Positions 43,005-54,390 of a DNA stretch of 64,000 bases are shown here, one piece after another. This stretch comes from Isoetes taiwanensis. Its lineage: Eukaryota > Streptophyta > Lycopodiopsida > Isoetales > Isoetaceae. A model generated the notes under the pieces. It had not been told where the DNA came from. It saw only the letters and a program-made list of their open reading frames with translations, and did not search any database. Both the position numbers and the translations under genes were made by a program. Location of the stretch: positions 2,608,447-2,672,446 of the forward strand of contig JAJEKV010000041.1 of assembly GCA_021234155.1 (NCBI GenBank), read 5' to 3'. Positions within the stretch are counted from its first letter, which is position 1. Each line of letters opens with the position of its first letter.

Positions 43005-43021
43005 GCCCGGCAATGCCGGGC
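43005..43021 (-). other. 3'-terminal hairpin of the candidate Helitron
   Basis: Seven-base GC stem with a three-base loop, 8 bases before CTAG at 42996-42993 on the minus strand. Confidence 0.6.
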
Positions 43022-43529
43022 ATTAGTTGTGGACACGTGGAATGGGAAATTACTATAGTTTATAGGTGGAATAAGAATGAAAATGTTATCGTTGTTATAG
43101 ATGTATTAGAGTATCACCATGAAGGTTTTGGGGTCTAGGCATTAGCCATGGGCTCATTGAATGGGTAGGAATAACAAAAAGCATACTGTGCAACATAATG
43201 CGTGAATGTAATAGAATGCATATAATTTAGGGTATTGGTTCGTGGGTTGCCATAGTTTAGGCTTTTGTGGATGTATTTTTGGGTGAACTATTTTGCATTA
43301 AATGTCTAGCATTTCATGCACATAGGGCCCTTTGGTCATGTACATTCCTCTTGTGCACGAGATAGGGACGTTTAAGCTTAAGATCTTGGATCAATGATAA
43401 CAATACATGGCTTCAAGCATTGTGTACCAACATGAAGATATTCAGAACGTCAAAATACCATAGCATTTGTAAAATTTTAGGGTGATTAAATGTGAAGTAA
43501 AGTTTTTAAGGTTATACAACACATGTGCA

Positions 43530-45200
43530 ACTTTGAAACATGTATCACATTATCTCCAAAGAATGTTGAGAAGGGGAAAGTGATGCCCCTTATCTTATCT
43601 CCAGGGTATGTCCCTTACTTTATCTCCAATGTTGAGAAGGAAAAGAGATGTCTCTTAACAAGTCGCTTGGAAAAATTGCACCCTTATGATTTAAGAATCT
43701 ATAATATAATGCTATACCACAAAACAGAAGTTGGGTTAGCGTTTTGATTATGGTTTCGCCATGTGTCCCCTCCCTCCAACACGTAATGGAAGCCGGGATC
43801 GAGCATTTCGCTTAGTCCAAGAGAAAAAAATCAGTGCTTTAACTTTCAAATCCGTGCATCCCCACGAAAAAATGGTGCTTTTGCTTAATTCTTCAAATTT
43901 GTGTGCATCCACCAAGAGAAAGCAATAGAAAACATGCATCCCAACTTAGGGAAATGGTAGTGGACTTGTCATTCCAGTGCACACAGGAGACTCGCTCCCG
44001 TCGGTTGCGGGGGCCATCCTATGGTGTCGAAAAGGCATCCCCAATGCCATTGCCCTATACATTCATGCGTTTTTAATTGATGGCAATAATTTGAGAGGGT
44101 AAAAACTCTAGCCAAGAAGTTTAAATATAATATATTGATACATTTCCTATGTACCACAAATTCCAAGAAATATAATTAGAATGTAAGAATTTAGATTTTT
44201 CATTTAGTAGTCCAATGATCACTATCAAATTTTTACACATGTATTAGACTATGCAGTTGTATGTAACAATAGCTAAAGTTTGTATCTCACTTTGAAAATA
44301 GAGTTATCCACAATCTTAACAAAGTTATAAACAACATTTGAATTATTTATAAATTGTGCCTAGAACAATTTGCTTGCTTCCAATCTGTATAATTGCATTA
44401 GATTTGGATGCACATTGACAAATTGATGAATATTGCAGCGACATTAAGATAAAAATATTGATAAGAAATATATTGCCAAAACAATAATCATCTACTTCTG
44501 CAACTATACTTTGGTTCATGTGGTTACAGACTGCGAAAACAATGCCACATGATCAAAGTGGCAAACAACATAATTGCAAGTAAGAGGTGCTTCACAGTAT
44601 TGTGCAAAATTGAGCTGAACTGAAAAATAACTCAACGACAGAATCTAAAACCAATTAATAATGCAAACTCCTTTTCTTGTCAAAAACCACATGTCGCATA
44701 GCAACAAATTGAAAGCCAAGGATATTACCTCTGCAAAAGCCACATAAATATGCAATTTTTGAACCTACAATCAGTTTGTTCCCTTTTGTCGTGCCATAAC
44801 CCATAACTATGCAATGTTAATGAGAATGAGGTAGCAAAGCTCTTTGTGACCAAAATGTGAAAAATCAAATGTCAAATGCATTGAATAAAAAATGGTACCT
44901 TTTGCTTTGCAATGCCCTCTTATTATAAGAGCTCCCAAAAATGAATTCTGCAAATCTAACATTATTTAAAAAGCAAATGAAAATTATCCAATTGAGAGAA
45001 ATAAAAAACTCATACAGGAATCTGATCCAACATTGCTACTTATGCAGACCATATAGAAGTTATATTTTCCTGCTTCCTCAGATGATTACTCTATGCTGCA
45101 AAAAGGCAAGGGACATCTACATTGGATTCATGTCCTGCAATCAACTTTGCATAGCCATGCATGTAAAGGCCCAAATTATAATGCATGACCATCTGAAACT
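43530..45200. other. Helitron interior without recognised exons
   Basis: AT-rich; 43545-43640 holds two copies of a TATCTCCA-x-TGTTGAGAAGG-like motif. Frames at 43523-43747 and 44941-45237 show no known similarity. Confidence 0.35.
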
Positions 45201-45203
45201 TAC

Positions 45204-45312
45204 CATTATCTATAGGACCATATCTATAGGACCATGATGACCTGCAACAGATGCATGCACTATCTATAGGACCATATCTATAGGACCATGATGACCTGCA
45301 ACAGATGCATGC
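45204..45312 (+). repeat. 55-bp tandem duplication
   Basis: CTATCTATAGGACCATATCT...CCATGATGACCTGCAACAGA and TGCATGC occur twice back to back, each itself containing a doubled TATAGGACCAT. Confidence 0.9.
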
Positions 45313-45470
45313 GCTATACTCCTGCTTTGATATATTGTTCTGCTAGGAGCCAAATATTTGGAAGCCAAATAAACTATCCAAAATTTCCATGATCAAAAAA
45401 TAAAAACTTCCATGATGCTCGTTCTGGAGATGGCTCTAAACAAAAGAGATTAAAAAACTCGATAGAATCC

Positions 45471-46215
45471 ATGGTTGCACCGGAACATAGGAACGAAACG
45501 GATCGGATCAAAACGAATCATGTATCAATCTCGACCTATGTGAGTGCAACGTTTTCCGGAACTTTTTTTTTTTTTTTTTTTTTTTTTTTCCTTGCCGTTA
45601 ATGCTTTCAGCTACTAATTTTGCCGGCTATGCAGAAAAAAATGCTCCTCTTATATCCATTCTTCTTCTTCCCAAACCTCTTACGGCTTACCTCCCTAATC
45701 CTCAGCCTTCCAAAGCCACATCTGAGAGCAGAAAAATCAAGAGTCGGGATGGGGGAAAGACATTCACCATTTGTTCAAGGAGCATACTTCTATTCTGGAG
45801 AAGTGTACAGAGGGATCTGGAGCTAGAAATTGGCAATGTAACTATTGTGGGATGGTTCAAATGTGACTAGATTGAGATCCCATTGCATACTGATCCTAGC
45901 AACAGAAAAAAGTGTTGTGAGAAAATTCATCAAAGACATTATAAAGAAGATACAAGAGAGATGAGGATGCTCTTCATCTGAACTTGTTGCAGAGGGGGAC
46001 AGTAATTTTGCAGAAAGGGAAGACTTGCAGCAAGGCCCTTGTATTGTACCTGAGCTAGATAAGCTCCTATTTGCTAATATATATTTTGGCTCTCATGATG
46101 TTAGAACTGTTGGTAGCTTTTAATTTTGTTTCGGATGCCGTTCCGACACTTGTTTCGTTCCGCCGTTTGTTCCGTTTCGTTCCAGAGGCATAGGAACACG
46201 TTCCGGTGCAACCAT
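45471..46215. mobile_element. 745-bp TIR element with a 10-bp TSD (MULE-like size)
   Basis: ATGGTTGCACCGGAAC at 45471-45486 is the perfect complement of 46200-46215, and GATAGAATCC flanks both sides (45461-45470, 46216-46225). Similarity of the ends continues further inside with indels (GGAACGAAACGGA on both sides). A 9-11 bp TSD is typical of Mutator-like elements. It contains a 29-30 base T run near 45563 and a remnant BED zinc finger. It lies within the candidate Helitron. Confidence 0.75.
45825..45964 (+). pseudogene. Remnant BED-type zinc finger (hAT-like)
   Basis: RNWQCNYCGMVQM at 45825, then two bases out of frame VTRLRSHC and a helical VVRKFIKDIIKKIQER. The C-x2-C...TRLRSH order is that of the BED finger at the N-terminus of hAT transposases. 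The catalytic domain is missing. How a hAT-type finger comes to be in an element with a 10-bp TSD is unclear. Confidence 0.4.
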
Positions 46216-46373
46216 GATAGAATCCATGGTGAGCTTGTGGAGATTAAGAAACAAATTGTGTCGAATAGAGGCCGTCAATCAAGGGTTCCTCTTCATGCTC
46301 ATTGTCATCATATGATATGTAGAAGCTAACATATAGGACACTGTTTTCCCTTCCAGCACATTAACCTTCTTAC

Positions 46374-46752
46374 CGGAATAGCCTGCATTGTTCATTGCCT
46401 CATATGCCTGTCCTGCTGTCATTGCTCCGTCTCCTATCACTCCAATCACATTGTTGTTTTCAACCTTCAAATCTCGTGCTACCACCATGCCTGTTACATT
46501 CTTATTTTGTAAGTCTAAACAATCATAATTTTCAATAATACATTTCACAAAGTCTTGAACTAAAATGCATTTCATTTAATTTGAGAAGAGCAGAGTTTAG
46601 CCAAGAGCTGCATAGATGCTAATTGAGCTATGGCTTGTGCCAAATGCATCGTATTCGTTCTCGCTTCTTTTTGTAAAACCTAAGAGCCCTGAAGTTTGTC
46701 TTATAGTGTGCAACTTTTTGCGTCGTCCTGTGAGAATCTTATGGGGATACTT
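46374..46752 (-). pseudogene. dxs: DXS gene fragment, two exons
   Basis: Piece of 1-deoxy-D-xylulose-5-phosphate synthase, the plastid enzyme that joins pyruvate and glyceraldehyde-3-phosphate at the head of the MEP isoprenoid pathway. Exon 46752-46602 follows a TTTTCCAG acceptor and reads [50 protein letters not shown]. Exon 46490-46374 reads [20 protein letters not shown] then [18 protein letters not shown], with the thiamine-diphosphate motif GDG...NN, and ends at a GTAAGA donor. The first exon's donor is GC rather than GT. Full DXS is about 700 residues; no other exons are visible, so this is a captured or relict fragment. Confidence 0.85.
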
Positions 46753-47699
46753 CTGGAAAATATAAAAGACATGGACAAATTTGAAAAAAATCTGGCTTTG
46801 CATCTCATTCAAGGTGCACCATAGATCACCAGAGGCTTTCTTTATTCTCTAGCAAACGACACTTACCAATTTGCATAGAGTATAATAATTATTATCCCCT
46901 CTGGCATTATAGAAACAGAAAACCTGAAAAGTACACTTACCTTCTATTTGCATGAACATTGTTCTATTGGAACACTGGTGGCCCTTGTAGAAGGTACGAT
47001 GAACAAAAACTTTACCACCATGCAGAATTCCATCCAATGTAGCACTATAAATTAGTTGGAATGATTTCATCAACAATTACAGCTATGATTCTCAGATATA
47101 AAACGTCACAACAACCATGTTTTTGGAAAATCTTCAACCGCCAAATGAATTGCCTGAGATTCTAAAGATCATAGAGGAGAGAAAATAAAAACTTCCATGA
47201 TGCTCGTTCTGGAGTTCAAATATGTCAATGGCTCTTCTAAACCTGTCAACAACTGATTGCCAATCAATTTACCATTCTAGGATAGTCAAGAAAATTGTGA
47301 AATCACAGTCTAAAACATCTCTTATATAGAGAGCAGAAAATTTGGAAACAAAGCATGATAAGAAATAGCAACAAAGAAAATCTCAAATATACCTTTTGTG
47401 ATGGAACATGAGCAAGCAAGAACCCGAACTTCTAATTGCTCTTTCCTTATAAATTGCTCTTTTCTTGATAGTTCATCAAGAACCGCTTTGGTTTCAATCA
47501 AAAAGCGGCATCTACTACCTGCAGATTAAAATAATAGGGGTCAACATCACATGTAGAACATGATCGTGCCACTCATGTAATCAGATCAAAATAAGCTTAG
47601 AAATCGAGTTCAATCTCCTATCTTATAATTATAAACAGTTTAAATGCTCAAGAGGGCAACGAGGATGAGGGTTTGTGTTTGTACCGTTTCTACTTGGTG

Positions 47700-47800
47700 A
47701 GTACACACAATCCCGGGATCAGAGGCTCTGATAAAACTCAAATCCCGGGATCAGATAGGCTCTGATAGGCTCCGGATAAAACTCAAAGCAAGGACGAATG
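47700..47800 (+). repeat. Short direct repeats AATCCCGGGATCAGA-GGCTCTGATA
   Basis: Two copies (near 47709 and 47739) plus a partial third, followed by GATAAAACTCAAA. 46760-48470 otherwise holds no recognised exon. Confidence 0.7.
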
Positions 47801-48474
47801 ACATGTATACTCCAGCCAGCTAGTTGAACATAAGCATCCGGCATGCATAAGAACTGGCTGAAATAAGGGTCCGGCATGTATAAAAATTCCATTTTAAATG
47901 TGCGGCTCTCCGTATCCTTCAGTACCTGTGAATCCGATAGAAAGAAGACAGTGAGAAAAAAAGCACAACCTAAACCTTGGAGCAAGACCTACGGAGTTGA
48001 GCCCTCGATTTCAAATATCGCCGCCTGAGTAAAAACAGTCGCACACGACCAAGAAAATCCCGCAGGGGAAGGTGGAACGCCGCATGCGTCTGCACATGTG
48101 GCGTTCTGGCACGGTTCCCAATGGCCTCTGATAATATTCAGCACAATATATATCACAACGAACAAGAATCAAATGTTGATTGTCTTCTTAATATGCTATG
48201 TGTTGAAATTTGATATCGTCTCCTCCAGCTTCTGTACTTGCTATACATGTTGAGATTGCTATACATACTGAGACAGGGACTAGAAACAAGAACATCTCAT
48301 TGCAACCCAGTAGTAGCAATGTAACCATGCATTTGCTTGCCTTCTTCCATTGCAGTGCAGACCAAGAGGAAGCATAGTACTTGAGATTGTTGCATCTGTA
48401 TCTGCGTCAGCCCCTACCCAACCTGCTGAAGGTCAACCAAGTTCTCCACTAAAAGGATCTAGACAATCATCTTT

Positions 48475-48808
48475 AGATCCATTGTTACCTCCCCAACCCA
48501 CCAACATAACTCTGTAGATAAATCATAGGTTCAATGATAAGTAAAATCAAACAAGACCATCAGTTAAGGAAATCTCTAATACTTTTAATACTAGTAACTG
48601 GATTGTCCAGGTTGCTTTACCCGAGTTTTGGCACCTTTGTGCTTGTCTTGAACTCATATTCAACGGCTTTTGGCTTAACAACCCACTCATACTTGTCGCC
48701 CTTCCTTTCGTGGACAAGTTCTGTAGTCTGATACTTGTACTTAGAAGTGACGCAGTCCTCAGAATATTTCAAGTCAGAGCTCTTCACACGAAATTGTTCA
48801 ACAAACAT
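48475..48808 (-). pseudogene. Inositol-3-phosphate synthase fragment, first two exons
   Basis: N-terminus of myo-inositol-3-phosphate synthase (MIPS), which converts glucose-6-phosphate to inositol-3-phosphate with NAD. Exon 48808-48621 starts at ATG: MFVEQFRVKSSDLKYSEDCV, YQTTELVHERKGDKYEWVVK, ending VPKLG at a GTAAAG donor. After a CTACAG acceptor, exon 2 (from 48511) reads VMLVGWGGNNGS, the NAD-binding glycine loop, and then similarity ends abruptly near 48475. The complete enzyme is about 510 residues. The sharp break inside exon 2 fits capture of a gene piece by the candidate Helitron. Confidence 0.88.
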
Positions 48809-48829
48809 TGTTGCTTCGCTTCAAATTGG

Positions 48830-51800
48830 CAGAAAACCTGCAAACGCTGATTGATCAAGTTGAAGAACTTCAAACCTCAATCCAGATTGACTTGCTGATT
48901 TAACAGTTAAAAACACAATGTTGAACGCAAAAAAAGGGAATAATGTATGCATCTAGCTACGGATCAAAGGTCCTATAGAAGCACTGCTCAGAAAAACCTT
49001 CAACTATATTAGTCCACTCAACTACATGCACAGAAAAACCTTCAAGAGCCTGCTATAAATATAGAATATGGTGCAAATCCAGAAGAAGCAACAAGACAGA
49101 GAAGCATGTCTGCATCCTACTGGCGGATAACACTAACTTGCCGGTTGATTTTTTTGATGCTAAGACCCCTAGATAAAATTCCAATAGCTAAGATTTGGAT
49201 GCCTACTCGCTTCTAGCAATCTGCCAAGCAAGAATCTAGGCCGTTTAGGTCCTACATGACATATGAATGGATATAGCAGCATCAGAAATTTCACTGCTTA
49301 TTGAATGAAGAATTTCCAGTACAAAAGGAATCGAAACATGGGATGAATCGAACCTTCACGCAGAAAGGCGCCGGCGCAGGGATCTAATTTCGTGCGCAGC
49401 ATCAACAACCTGAAGCTTTACTTGGGCTAGAAACAAAGCATGAACTGAAAGCTCTGGTCGCCAGAAAGCAGGGCCTCATCAGAGCCTTAACCCCTAAAAA
49501 CCTGCACAAGCAAACCGCAACTAGCCCATCGCCGAAAGCTGAACATGGGATTTGAACCCGCCATCACCAAACCATAAACACGAATCTCCAGTGCAGAGCA
49601 CACAAATGCAAAAGCCGGCTATGGAGGCCAGTTGAAGAAGACTTAATCCATTGCCATACCGTAAATTCAGAAATTCCTACTGCACAAATACTGAAGAATA
49701 CAAAAATCAAAAGACAAAATTGGTTTTCCAAGATCCTGCAGCACAAGCCCGCTCCAATAGGCATCAAGATAGTTCCAGTTAATGCCAGAGTATGCACTTC
49801 CTTGGCAAGAACCGACCTAGTCTGTAGGCCCACGAATTGCTGCAAAACCGCTTTCCTACACAAACCCTAAGGCAGAGATAGACACAAACCCTAAAGCACA
49901 TATCCCCGATGCTTGCATGCTTTTCAACAAATTAATACAAATAATTTTTTTGTGAATAGGAACGATAAAATGCGCAACCATTGCAAAAACATAGATAAAA
50001 TGCCATTCAAATATAAAAATCCAATGTGCACTCTAGATATACTGATTAGTATGCCTCGTGCAATAAGCCCATGAAATCATATGAAAATCATGCCAAAAAG
50101 CGTATAAAATTACAAAAAAAAACCCCTGTCATAATTCTAGATATTCAAAAGAAGTTCATAGCATCTATAGGTCAATTTATCAAATTTGATTTCTTGGCAA
50201 CAATTTTTATCTCTAAATGCATTTGTATTAGGATGAAATTATCAAGGAGGAATCTTCTTGCTCCACCATATCTTTTATGGTGACTGAATGCAAAATATTG
50301 TTCTTGCAAGAGTTGCCCCCTCTTGTTAATGGAGTCTCTAACCTCAAAATGCAAAAATAAGAACCCTTTAATAATTGTCACGTGTGTGCCCAACATCGTA
50401 GTACCTAAGCATGTGTGTATTTACATGTGCATTCAAATGTAGAACTAATCCTTTGGAAGCGGATTCCATATTTATTATTTTCAACTGTGAAATTGAAAAC
50501 TTTATTATATGAATGGAAATAATAGTTTCCTAAGATAGATAAATACATTATTATGAATGGAAATGATGAAATAACTCTATCATAAAATCTTATAGAAATT
50601 TAAAAATAGTGTGGATTAGACCAACTGTTCATTGTAGAAATTAGTAATGTTGCATGTAAATTTGTGAGGAATAGGCAGGGTCTTTGCTCGATGGCTCATG
50701 TCAACCACAGTAAAATAATCTCCATGGAAAGCACATTTACTTTAAGATACATATCTATAAGTAGAGTTCAACCACTAACTGAATGGCAATACATGGCAAT
50801 CTAAATGAACACCAGCAATTATATACTTGGTTTCTTAGTGGAGAAATCTCATCCTCAATGCCAGTCCCTGCATTTTGCAACACACATATCATTGTAAATA
50901 TAGAGGATTAACAATTCTACGTAATAATGATGATAATGAGTCCAAACTACTGAATGAGTCCAATTGAGTAAATCATCTAACTATAGTGTTTATTTGTCTC
51001 ATCCAAACCACTTCGGTTCTTTCATGAAAAAGTGGCTTGTAAGCTGCAACTCAAAAGCTCCATGCCTTGTGTTTTCCAACTCATCACCAATACAATATCC
51101 AACCAATGAGCAACTTAATAGGTATAAAAATAGCTTAGCAAAAAGAAGGTACATACATTAACTCAAGGCATGCTCTTGCACTGCAATGCATAATGTAATA
51201 GATTGCAGGAGATTTGAACCCCATCCATTCTTAGAGAGATAAGCATAAACATAGATGTAGCACACATTCTGCCTCTATATTTTGCAACAGATTGATAAAT
51301 AGGTATTCTATCCTTACATTTTGCAATAGATTGATAGACAGTAATTTACAGACATGCAAGGATACTAACGTTGTTAATAGTACGACATGCTTCAATTGTT
51401 GCAGTACAGATATACATCGCATCTTTTGTCTCAATGAAGGCTACGTCCACATTGATGAACTTTGAATACTTCTTTTTCCTGTTGGAGTCTGCAAGCTCGA
51501 TTTATAAAAACTTCAGTCTACTCCAAAGGTGGCCACATCTGGCTTTCATACTATAGTTTCAGTGATGAAGTGTCACAGCACAACCTAGCTACTGATCTAA
51601 TAATGCATGTAGTGGTATGCAACAATTGTGTATGGAACAAATGGTAACATGCATCAAAAGTATTAACCCTAACTTGTAGAAAGGAAAGCATTACATCAAA
51701 GAATTAAGATTTTGTGCACCTTTAATGCCAGTGGAATTTGAATCTAGCAATATTGGAGCATAAGCACTCTCAACAATTCCTTGTAAAATCTATGAGCTGC

Positions 51801-52100
51801 ATCATCATCTACATTTTGTTGCATACGTCCTGCATAGTGTATCAAATTTTCCTGATAAAAAATGTAAGACATATAAAAGAATTAGGTTCATAGCTAGCTT
51901 TTAACAAATTATCAAAACAACACATCACCTAATACTCTAACAGTTTCGCAGCTACACCGATTCTCAATATTTGGCCCTGAACTCATGACTGTACGACAAA
52001 CTTCTCTCCGACCTTCAAATTGGTTACAAATAGACACTGCCACAAATTTGGATTTGATATTTGACCGAGATCATGTCAAAAGCTCTAGCAGATTTGCGTA
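48830..52100. other. Mostly unassigned; possible leader of the MIPS fragment, then AT-rich DNA
   Basis: 48830-49900 has mixed composition and could be a captured 5' region. 50150-51360 is AT-rich with no gene. Confidence 0.3.
51385..51850 (-). pseudogene. Two possible exons of an unknown gene
   Basis: A minus-strand segment after a TTTTATCAG acceptor (about 51850) reads ENLIHYAGRMQQNVDDDAAH, RFYKELL; in another frame GIVESAYAPILLDSNSTGIK precedes a GTGCAC donor near 51720. Lower down, KYSKFINVDVAFIETKDAMY, ICTATIEACRTINN ends at a GTTAGT donor near 51370. They look like real exons, perhaps a third gene fragment, but no family is recognised. Confidence 0.3.
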
Positions 52101-52106
52101 CTAGTC

Positions 52107-52619
52107 TGTGACGATCATACGGATATTCGTATCATACGAACATTATACTCGTATGTACAAAAGACGGTCGTCACACGGATGCAAAAGGGTAGTTGCACGG
52201 AGCAAGGTTTGAACTCGCAACCTTCCAGTTGCGAGTCACATACCCTTGCCAAGTGCCCTACCAATATTTGTGACATTCCCTCATGTCTTTCTCGTATGCG
52301 GGGGTGTTTCCAGGAGGTTCTGGAATATTCTAGAACCTACATGCATGCACGACTCTTGGCATGATCTCATCCATTGGAGTGGCGCGATCCTGTCCGTTGG
52401 CCTATATATAAGGAGGCATCTCCTTCTTGTCGAACCATTCCGGTTCAACGCCAGTCTTGAGCCTTCTAGGCATCTGTCTCGTGTTCCTGCTCACCTTCGG
52501 GCCATTCTACTCTTGATTCCTGTTCATATATCAGATTCTTTGTCGATCTTGACATATTTCTTTCGTATTTCTTGCGTATTTTCCATGTATTTTCCTTGTT
52601 TTCGCATAGATTCATGACA
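52107..52619 (+). repeat. 5' LTR of the chromovirus (513 bp)
   Basis: Starts TGTGACGATCATACGG, ends TTCATGACA. It contains a TATA box (TATATATAAGG at 52403-52413) and repeated CGTATTT motifs near the end. Confidence 0.92.
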
Positions 52620-52682
52620 TTTTGAACCGGAATCCCCTACCGATTCTTGTCTGCTCTGATCCTAAGCATTTTTTTGATATCC

Positions 52683-53540
52683 ATGGAGGAGGTTTTGACT
52701 TTATTACAGCTGGTCCAGTAGCTTGGTTAAGTATGCCAGCAGTTGCAGTTGGACAATAAAGAGCTTAAGGAGCGTATTGCTTTACATGAATCTGCTTCTA
52801 ACTCGGGATTGAGGCTATCAGAGCCTAAGATCAACCTGCCAGAGAAGTTTGACGGCACTCGGTCCAAGCTCCGCGATTTTTTGAATCAGATTAGGCTTGT
52901 GATTCAGCTCCATCCTCATAGATATCCCACGGCCCAGGAACAAGTGGGGCTGATTGGTTCTCTTCTCACAGGGCCAGCTCTAAGTTGGTTTGCTCCTTTA
53001 TTAGAGAAAGGAGCCCCAGAGTTGCAAGATTTTGCTACTTTCACTCCAGAGCTCGAGGAGACACCGATCATCAGCGCACAGCCATCACAAAGCTTTGCAA
53101 TATAAGGCAAGGCTCTCGTCCAGCTTCAGTATATGCATCAGAATTTCATCAAATTGCGGTAGATACTGCCTGGGATGATGTTGCAGTTCGAGATTGTTTC
53201 CGAAGGAGGTTACAAGAGGATGTGAAAGATATGTTGTTGTCTATGGAAGACCCTCAGAGTTTGGAAGAAGCCATCAGATTTGCACTTCGATTTGATAATC
53301 GGCTCTTCGAACGTAGGCAAGAGAGACATAGTCAGGTCTTCCCTATCACACCAGCACCTGTAGCTACGCCTCATCTGTAGAATCTAGCAGGTCTGGACCT
53401 GAGCCTATGCAGATTGATCGGGCAGTTCAAGAACCTTTATCTGCCGTCGAGAAGCGGCGTCGGAGCGAGGCTAATCTTTGTCTACTGTGGAGGAGCTGGC
53501 CATATTGCTCGTGGATGCCCTGTGAAGCGCCCAAATTAGT
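52683..53540 (+). pseudogene. gag: gag of the chromovirus
   Basis: ATG at 52683 (MEEVLTLLQLVQ), two early stops (TAG, TAA), then LPEKFDGTRSKLRDFLNQIR, GLIGSLLTGPALSWFAPLL. After a frameshift near 53040: RTAITKLCNIRQGSRPASVY, WDDVAVRDCFRRRLQEDVKD and FDNRLFERRQER, the standard Ty3 Gag capsid domain order. The zinc knuckle near 53484 reads YCGGAGHIARGCP but lacks its first Cys in frame because of a small deletion. It ends with a stop near 53540. Confidence 0.88.
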
Positions 53541-53625
53541 CGGAAAATTTCAGGGGCCGGTCTGAGTAGTAGGAGTCTCTCGTCGGCTGGCCGCCTTTTC
53601 CCAGACTCCGTTCGCAGTTCTTAAC

Positions 53626-54100
53626 ATGTTTATTCCATCGGATAAGGTCTGCAAGGCATTCTTCATCCCTATATCATTGAAATCAGAGGTTGGAATATTG
53701 AAAGCATTGGCGCAACTTGATTGTGGGACAAATGCTTGTTTTATGGATAATGTGTTCGCCAGTAAGCATGCAATCCCTAGAAGCAAGATTGAGCAACCCG
53801 GTTCTGTCGAAGTGATTGATGGACAAGAGATCTCCTCGGGTTCAGTCACAGAATGTATTGCGCCTCTTCAGGTTTTATTCGAGGGAGTTTCTTGTAGTAT
53901 CTCCTTCAATCTCATCGCTAGTCCACATGCGCCAATAGTCTTGGGTTTGCCCTGGCTCGAGCTACATAACCCACAGATTGATTGGCGTACTAGATCATTT
54001 CGATTTGCTGGTTCTAGCTCTAGTTCCAGTTCATCTGCAGTTCAGGCCTCTACACCAACATCGACTTCGATCCGTTCAGTATCTTTGGGCCCCTGATTCC
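53626..54100 (+). pseudogene. Aspartic protease of the chromovirus
   Basis: Retropepsin domain with ALAQLDCGTNACFMDNVF, where the active-site triplet is DCG in place of the usual DSG/DTG, and the flap/ILG-equivalent APIVLGLPWLELHNPQIDW. The Asp is kept but Cys replaces Ser/Thr. Followed by a Ser-rich segment and a stop. Confidence 0.8.
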
Positions 54101-54139
54101 ATCCTTGATGTTCCTGTTGCTACTCCATGTGCTGATTCG

Positions 54140-54390
54140 ACTTTTGCCTCTGCTCCAGTTCATGTCCCAGATGCTGACCATATTCTCGATGATGTTCCAG
54201 CTCCAGCTCCGGTTCCTACTCTTGCTCCAGTTCCAGTTCCTGCTTCTGCTCCTGGTCCAGTTCTTGTTCCAATCCCTGCTTCAGTTCCTGTTCCTGTTGC
54301 CCCTGTTCCTGCTCCTGCTCCTGCTCACGTTCCTGTTCCTGCTCATGTTCTTGCTCCTACTTTTTTAGAGTCTTCTTCATGCCCTTAGTT
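54140..54390 (+). repeat. Pro/Ala/Val-coding minisatellite in pol
   Basis: GTTCCTGCTCCTGCTCCTGC-type repeats encoding PVPAPAPAHVPVPA. It inserts about 80 residues between protease and reverse transcriptase. A second frame codes for a Leu/Phe repeat, an artefact. Confidence 0.85.

Larger units (their letters stand above)
45401..47230 (+). repeat. Direct repeat flanking the DXS fragment
   Basis: AAAATAAAAACTTCCATGATGCTCGTTCTGGAG-like sequence occurs at about 45401-45436 and again at about 47187-47219, each followed by related TGGCTCT-TAAAC sequence. It could reflect an internal duplication or the capture junction. Confidence 0.7.
42993..50141 (-). mobile_element. Candidate 7.1-kb Helitron with captured gene fragments
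   Basis: Read on the minus strand, the 3' end has a GC hairpin (GCCCGGCATTGCCGGGC at 43021-43005), 8 bases, then CTAG followed by T, the layout of plant Helitrons, which insert between A and T. The proposed 5' end is TC at 50141-50140 (TCTAGAATTATGACAGGGG), preceded by A. The first ~120 bases recur at 16425-16555. Between the ends lie intron-containing pieces of two unrelated host genes on the same strand as the element (DXS 46374-46752, inositol-3-phosphate synthase 48475-48808), typical of Helitron capture. No Rep/helicase was seen, so it would be non-autonomous. The 3' end is more convincing than the 5' end. Confidence 0.5.

Noticed and set aside
45544-45870. 108-codon plus-strand ORF with a hydrophobic Phe stretch
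   Set aside because: The Phe run is the T homopolymer. Only the C-terminal BED-like trace is meaningful, and it is frame-shifted.
46849-47076. ORF considered as a further DXS exon
   Set aside because: It shows no match to DXS, and the first recognised exon already begins at a clear acceptor at 46752.
54105-54368. Leu/Phe-rich ORF resembling a membrane protein
   Set aside because: Out-of-frame reading of the Pro/Ala minisatellite in pol.
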